From: Benincasa hispida
Taxonomy: Eukaryota > Streptophyta > Magnoliopsida > Cucurbitales > Cucurbitaceae
DNA length: 64,000 bases
NCBI RefSeq assembly: GCF_009727055.1
Contig: NC_052357.1
Location: 3,774,334-3,838,333, forward strand
Reading direction: 5' to 3'
The notes below the pieces were generated by a model. It was not told where the DNA came from, did not search any database, and saw only the letters and a list, made by a program, of their open reading frames with translations. Below, in pieces: positions 59,547 through 64,000 of the stretch (the first letter of the stretch is position 1; every line of letters starts with the position of its first letter). Both the position numbers and the translations under genes were made by a program.

Positions 59547-60304
59547 TGTTGGGTGAAAATTAACTTTCAAAACAAAGAGGAAACCAACTTTTTTGGTTGG
59601 AGAATCAGGCCCCAAGGGGTACCCATGTTTTGGAGGGAGTGAGAAGATAGACCAATGTGGGTTTGGTGGACATCCCACACATGCGTCACCATCTGGTCGG
59701 TCGTGGCGAGGCGTGTGTGTGTGATTATTTTTAATAAAAAATATTATTTATTATTTTTTTAACCAAAAAGAGGGAAACGGTTCATTCATCCTATTCTGTT
59801 TCGTCCGCCCATCTATAACATCTGCGCACATTTCAATCCCTACCGTTGTCCATCCGTAACGTCTGGGCACATTTCGCTCCCTACCGTTGTCCATCCGTAA
59901 CGTCCACGCACGTTTCGCTCTCTACCGTTCGACGCTGAAGGCCTATAAAAGGCGAGACCTTCAGCAGTTTGTAACACACATAATTCATTTTCTTAATTCC
60001 CCTCTTCATTTTCCGCTCCTCTTCCATCTTATCTTTTCGAGCAGTGGATTTAGAAAGGGTGTACATTCCGATTGGTAACGGTGTATTTCCGATCGATCTT
60101 CATTTGGTTGTTTTATCTTGGGGACGACGTGGAAATTTTCAGATCTGCTTGCACACTTGGACAAAGCCACGAAATGTCTCAAAGATAGCGAGCTCCGCAA
60201 CTCAGTCTATAACAACTTTCTGTTTGCAAGGTTTGCTCTTCACTTGACTGTCGTGCCTTAACGGTTTACAATTCATCGTTCTGAGGGCTCTGCCGTTTCC
60301 AACA
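59547..60304 (+). repeat. 3' LTR of the Copia element
   Basis: 758 bp. Compared with the 5' LTR it lacks about 60 bp near its start and carries three rather than two tandem U3 units (59801-59925). Scattered substitutions elsewhere show the insertion is not recent. Confidence 0.93.
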
Positions 60305-60309
60305 TGGAA
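60305..60309. other. Target duplication of Copia element, right
   Basis: TGGAA, matching 54401-54405. Confidence 0.9.
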
Positions 60310-60778
60310 TAATGAGTAACAAGCAAGAACATAATGTTGCACAACAATGATCGTAGAACATAACACGTCTTGCTTGATTAACAAAAGCGATAACCCTAAA
60401 TATTCAGCATAAATCTCCTTAAATAATCGAATCCAAGAAAGGAAACAAATTATCGTTTGGAAAAGATAAGTCACACCTCAATAAAGAAAAATTTCTGATA
60501 GAAAATTGTAGTCGGATATTTCTATATAAGGAAAATATTCTATAGGAAAATAACCTGTTATTTGAAACAGATATTAAGACTATATTTGAGATAACTACAT
60601 AAACCACCAAGCACCTTAGAAAGATATAAAGCCAATCGACAAATCTCCAACAAGCTCTTCCTTTGGCTTATATTTTTTAAGGCAAGACAAATCATACAAC
60701 AAAGTATGCTAGCAAAAGAAAACCAAATAGACCAGATTAGATAAGGAGCTGAAGGGCTAGTGTACCGAACCAATCTCA
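60310..60778 (-). repeat. Antisense Copia LTR, proximal part
   Basis: On the minus strand the LTR starts TGAGATTGGTTCGG at 60778, right after a PPT. It continues beyond the nested element at 54400 and lower. Confidence 0.6.
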
Positions 60779-60780
60779 TT

Positions 60781-60791
60781 CTCCCCCTTTT
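60781..60791 (-). other. Polypurine tract of the antisense Copia element
   Basis: AAAAGGGGGAG on the minus strand, two bases before the LTR start. It fixes the orientation of this element as minus. Confidence 0.7.
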
Positions 60792-61493
60792 GTTTGACTT
60801 ACAAAGTAGCCAAAGCTAACTTTAATAGAATCAGAAACCATGACTTGAGGAATGGTTGAAATCAGACAAAAGAATATTTTCAACACCATACATTTGATCA
60901 ATCAAAGGACTCTCTGGACAAACAACATACATTTTAAACTCAACAATACCCAAGATTCTTCAATATAACATCAAATTGAATAGAGCTAACTTAAAAAATA
61001 TCACAACAAAGTCAAAGACAGATGATATTACATTTTTAGGAATCAAAATAGACAAATTAGCACAATCTGCACATGACAAATTTATTTTCTCAATTAAGGC
61101 ATACACACCAATAATTTTGGTTTTGGGCTTCGAGTAGTAAACGACCCAAATTGAAATTTTTGTTAATTGCTACAATTCAATTTTGCACAAGCCCAAAGTA
61201 GTCCTCAGAGCTTCATTAACACTCTTAGTTCCAATTGGAGATGTAAGGCAAGTATTATTAATCATCTGCAGATAGTCAACCCTATCCTTCTTTCTAGTAA
61301 TCACTTTTGCATCCAGATCACCAATTATGTTACTAGAGGGATGATTTTTACGAACTCTCCTAGATAAGTGCTTGTTACTAGTTTCAAACTGCTTAGAAAC
61401 TGATTGGATATTCTCTACTAGAGTTTTAGTATTCATACCAGATGTCATGTCAGAGGAGATGTTAGGAACATCTGTACTGACAAATGGAAGCAC
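60792..61493 (-). pseudogene. Internal remnant of the antisense Copia element
   Basis: The frame at 61170-61493 contains RVRKNHPSSNIIGDLDAKVI followed by TRKKDRVDY and TKSVNEALRT. This order (HPxxxIIGD, TRxK, then xNEAL) is the linker before reverse transcriptase in Sirevirus-type Copia polyproteins. The RT and RNase H that should follow are missing; sequence runs directly towards the PPT. A large internal deletion is inferred. Confidence 0.6.
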
Positions 61494-61497
61494 ACTG

Positions 61498-61957
61498 GTG
61501 ATTCATGCTATGAATTACATATATTTAAGCCATTTTTATGCACCTTTTACCAGGAAAAATGAATTATCGCTTGAGTTTTTTCTTGAATTTTAACTTAGTT
61601 CACAAAATTTAGCTCTTGAAGATCTAATTGGGCTTTAATTATGATATTGATTAAGTTACGAAAAATGTCCCTACACTTTATATTTTGTGCCAAAAATGCC
61701 CCTGAAGTTTCAAAAGTTCCAAAAATACCCTTAAACTTTCAAAAAGAGTTCAAAAAATACCCTTGCCTACACAACATTCTTTCAACATTCTTTCAAACTC
61801 ACTCACTTGCCTACTCATCTCCAAACCTTTAAGGTGTGTATGTAAGTGTCTCAAATAGACACAAGCTCATCTCGAAAGACTTACTTAGTGCTCTTTGATA
61901 GTAAGACTGGCCAAGTGTCGCACGATTGGTCATCTCAAACACTAACCCCTTGATAGG
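61498..61957 (+). repeat. Probable 5' LTR of a Gypsy-type element
   Basis: The LTR is placed by the primer site that follows it and by the gag frame. It contains direct ACATTCTTTCAACATTCTTTC repeats near 61782-61796 (first 20 bases noted). Its exact start and end are uncertain, and no second LTR lies in the window. Confidence 0.45.
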
Positions 61958-61970
61958 TGGTATTAGAGCC
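61958..61970 (+). other. Primer binding site (tRNA-iMet)
   Basis: TGGTATTAGAGCC, one transition from the common plant retroelement site TGGTATCAGAGC complementary to initiator-methionine tRNA. Confidence 0.75.
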
Positions 61971-62022
61971 ACGTCTTGGAACCTAGGTACTCACACATAT
62001 AATCCGTTGGCCTAGCAACTCG

Positions 62023-63497
62023 ATGGCATCCAAGGAGGGATATAGCTCGTCGATTGTGCAAGTTGTCGAATGTCCAACAACTCGTGTGCATAAAGCACAA
62101 CTTCCTCCATACAAGCAACCAAAATCCAAGGTCCACGATGCAAGACAACATGTGGACACTCTCCTAGCCAACTTGGAGAAAATCTTGGAGGAGGTACAGA
62201 CATTGGTTGGCAGGTTGAGTGATGACTATGAGGGCTTAGTCCAAGACAATGTCAAGATCAGTATTGCTGTAAAAGAGATGATCACAGAGCTTGGACATAC
62301 ACTTGATAGGGAGGTAAGTTCCCTAACTAATGATGTTGAAACCCTACATAAGTTTGTGGAGGGTGAGCTCCATGAGCTTCGTAAAGAGCTCAACGACATA
62401 CGTGCTGAATGTTGGGACAATCATAGAACTAGTAACCAATATGCATCTACTAGCTCGCCATCCGCTACACCCGTGCATGGCATCCATGGATTAAAGGTGC
62501 CAAAACCCGAAAAATATAATGGCACGCGTAACTCCATAGTGGTGGAAAACTTCATCTTTAGCCTAGAACACTACTTCGAAGTCATTGATGTCGTCGAGGA
62601 CAATGCTAAGATTGTAAATGCACCAAACTTCCTACGTGCAGTAGCCCAATTGTGGTGGTGTAGGAAACACTTGAATGAGAATGTGACTGAAAGCAAACAT
62701 GGCTTTAAATTGCAAACGTGGGAGCAATTTAAATCAGAACTCCGAAAGCACTTTGTTCCCCACAATGTCAATATAGAGACAAGAGGAAATCTCAGAAGGC
62801 TTAGACAAAATGGAAGTATTCCCGAGTATATCAAGGCATTCACGACCTTAATGCTCGAGATAGACGATTTATCCAACAAGGAAACACTCTTTTATTTCAA
62901 AGATGGTATTAAGGAATGGTCGAGATGGAGCTTGATAGGCGCAATGTGAAGACATTGGATGAAGCCATTGCTACCGCAGAGATGGCCACTGATTTCTCAA
63001 CCAAGGGGAAGAAGTCCAAGGTGAATGAAGAGGGAACATCGAAATCTGATGAAGATCAAGAGGATGAAGCAAAGGGTAATGCCTAGAAGGGGAAGGCTTC
63101 CGATGATAATGAAGGTAAGTCCTTCAAATTCAAGAAACCTAAGCCTTGTTTCCTTTGCAAAGGGCTACATTGGACTAACGATTGTCCAGTTAGGCAAAAG
63201 TTAAATGCGCTAGTCATCGGGTCCCAAGAGACAAAAGCACAAATAGGGTCCATATATCATATTGGTGCCCTATTCAAGGGTGTCTCTTCAAAAAGTGAAG
63301 AGAAAGAAACCAAAGACGCTAAGACAAAGCCCAAAAGTAAAATGGGTAAACGACCAAGGTTAGCCTCCCTTAAGGATAACAAGGGAGACATGAAGGAGTC
63401 TGAGGCATCAACGAAAAGATCAGCCAAACAACCGAGAGAAGGATGCACAAGAAGACACTGGCGCTCAAGGAAAAAGAACGCAATGAGGATGTTGTGA
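62023..63497 (+). pseudogene. Ty3/Gypsy gag, N-terminal half open, one frameshift and one stop
   Basis: An open frame of 308 codons starts at 62023. Residues about 35-135 look like a coiled coil (QHVDTLLANLEKILEEVQTL). Residues about 155-300 are the retrotransposon gag domain (PKPEKYNG, QLWWCRKH, TWEQFKSELRKHFVP, SIPEYIKAFTTLM). A frameshift near 62915 moves the continuation (ELDRRNVKTLDEAIATAEM) to another frame, and a TAG near 63086 follows. A zinc knuckle CFLCKGLHWTNDC lies near 63149-63187, then a lysine-rich tail. A protease should follow in an autonomous element, but none is seen in the 500 bp that remain. Confidence 0.8.
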
Positions 63498-64000
63498 AAT
63501 CAAGTGGGGGAGGGTTTCACGCCCTACAAAAATGGTTCGTCAAATCACGCCACTAAGGGGTATGAGACTCTAATAGCATGGCCAAGAGGGAGTCAAGACC
63601 CATCGGAAGGCAACTCAAAGACAGGCAATGCTGACATGGCTGCCTTGGGCAGGGTGCCTAGATGCCTAGGAGAAGGCATACGAGGGCATAGCAAGGTAGC
63701 ATAAAAGGGTAAGAGTTCCTTGGTTAGGGCACCCACATGCCTAAGTGAAGGCATACGAGAGCGTGGCAAGGAAACTCGATAATATAGGTGTTAAGGACAG
63801 CGCCCATGTGTGCCAATATATGCGCGGCCAAGCATGCACATACGCTCGAGAGAGGTAAAGCATCATGTGACACCAAGGAAGCTCTCAAACATGCAGCTAA
63901 GCACGCGCCCTTGTCTAATGTACGCGAGTCCAGACGCAACTACCTACATGTGCGCCCCTCAGGCATAGGCATGCGTACCCCACAGATGCAGACGCCCAGC
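63498..64000 (+). other. Non-coding sequence after gag, with internal repeats
   Basis: The purine tract AAGTGGGGGAGGG (63502-63514) is followed by GC-richer sequence without a domain. Two related blocks (about 63656-63695 and 63736-63775) share GCATACGAG and GCAAGG with the same spacing. The element runs off the window. Confidence 0.45.

Larger units (their letters stand above)
54406..60304 (+). mobile_element. Ty1/Copia retrotransposon, 5.9 kb, decayed coding region
   Basis: Two LTRs (54406-55200 and 59547-60304) both run from TGTTGGGTGAAAATT to CGTTTCCAACA, with a perfect 5-bp TGGAA duplication outside. The internal order gag, protease, integrase, RT, RNase H is that of Copia. A PPT precedes the 3' LTR. 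The sequence after the 5' LTR does not match the usual initiator-Met primer site, so another primer or a decayed site is likely. The element lies inside the LTR of an antisense Copia element, so it is the younger of the two. Coding is broken in many places. Confidence 0.95.

Noticed and set aside
1..64000. CRISPR array, rRNA genes, prokaryotic operons, viral integrants other than LTR retroelements
   Set aside because: No regularly spaced identical short repeats, rRNA blocks or ribosome-binding-site-led operons were seen; the content is typical plant nuclear DNA.

Overview
The window is AT-rich plant nuclear DNA. The evidence is genes with short GT-AG introns, a plant-type tRNA-Ser(GCU) gene with an upstream CAA motif, an atypical plant bHLH gene, a plant isochorismatase-family gene, and dense hAT, CACTA, PIF/Harbinger-like, Copia and Gypsy elements. 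A eudicot is clear; a cucurbit is my guess from the look of the dispersed repeats and is not proven. Only three host genes are supported. (1) tRNA-Ser(GCU), minus strand, 7296-7377. (2) A complete five-exon isochorismatase-family hydrolase, minus strand, 22161-23266, which splices to exactly 193 codons plus stop. (3) A seven-exon atypical bHLH transcription factor, minus strand, 35941-41459, whose splice sites all fit but whose first exon carries a one-base frameshift.

Layout. 1-7.3 kb: LTR-family fragments and several small inverted-repeat elements, including a Tourist-like MITE with an intact TAA target duplication. 7.3-7.4 kb: tRNA. 9.67-16.75 kb: a 7.1-kb element with inverted arms of 1.3 and 1.7 kb and no transposase; its right arm holds a roughly 140-bp insert, absent from the left arm, that reads like the GLPL region of an NB-ARC resistance gene. 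17.16-21.75 kb: an inverted-repeat element with palindromic tandem repeats, into which a 3.77-kb hAT element (perfect 8-bp target duplication, decayed transposase) has inserted. 22.2-23.3 kb: the isochorismatase gene, with two MITEs directly upstream. 24.9-34.3 kb: nested long coding-free LTR copies interrupted by a 2.17-kb CACTA element (TGG duplication), plus two more CACTA-like remnants. 35.8-41.8 kb: the bHLH gene, with MITEs in its introns and a hairpin beyond its stop codon. 42.5-48.2 kb: a decayed Sirevirus-like Copia gag with PPT and LTR, next to another coding-free LTR copy. 49-53 kb: MITEs and AT-rich sequence. 53.2-61.5 kb: a Gypsy pol tail, then an antisense Copia LTR split by a 5.9-kb Copia element with perfect TGGAA duplications. 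61.5-64 kb: LTR, PBS and gag of a Gypsy-type element that may be gag-only.

Most of the window is layered transposons, and the order of several insertions can be read directly from their target duplications. I found no CRISPR array, rRNA, prokaryotic operon or clearly new molecular machine. The best leads are the long-arm element with its asymmetric captured fragment, the bHLH frameshift, the hairpin downstream of the bHLH stop codon, and the candidate gag-only retroelement. Coordinates of MITEs and LTR fragments without target duplications are approximate.
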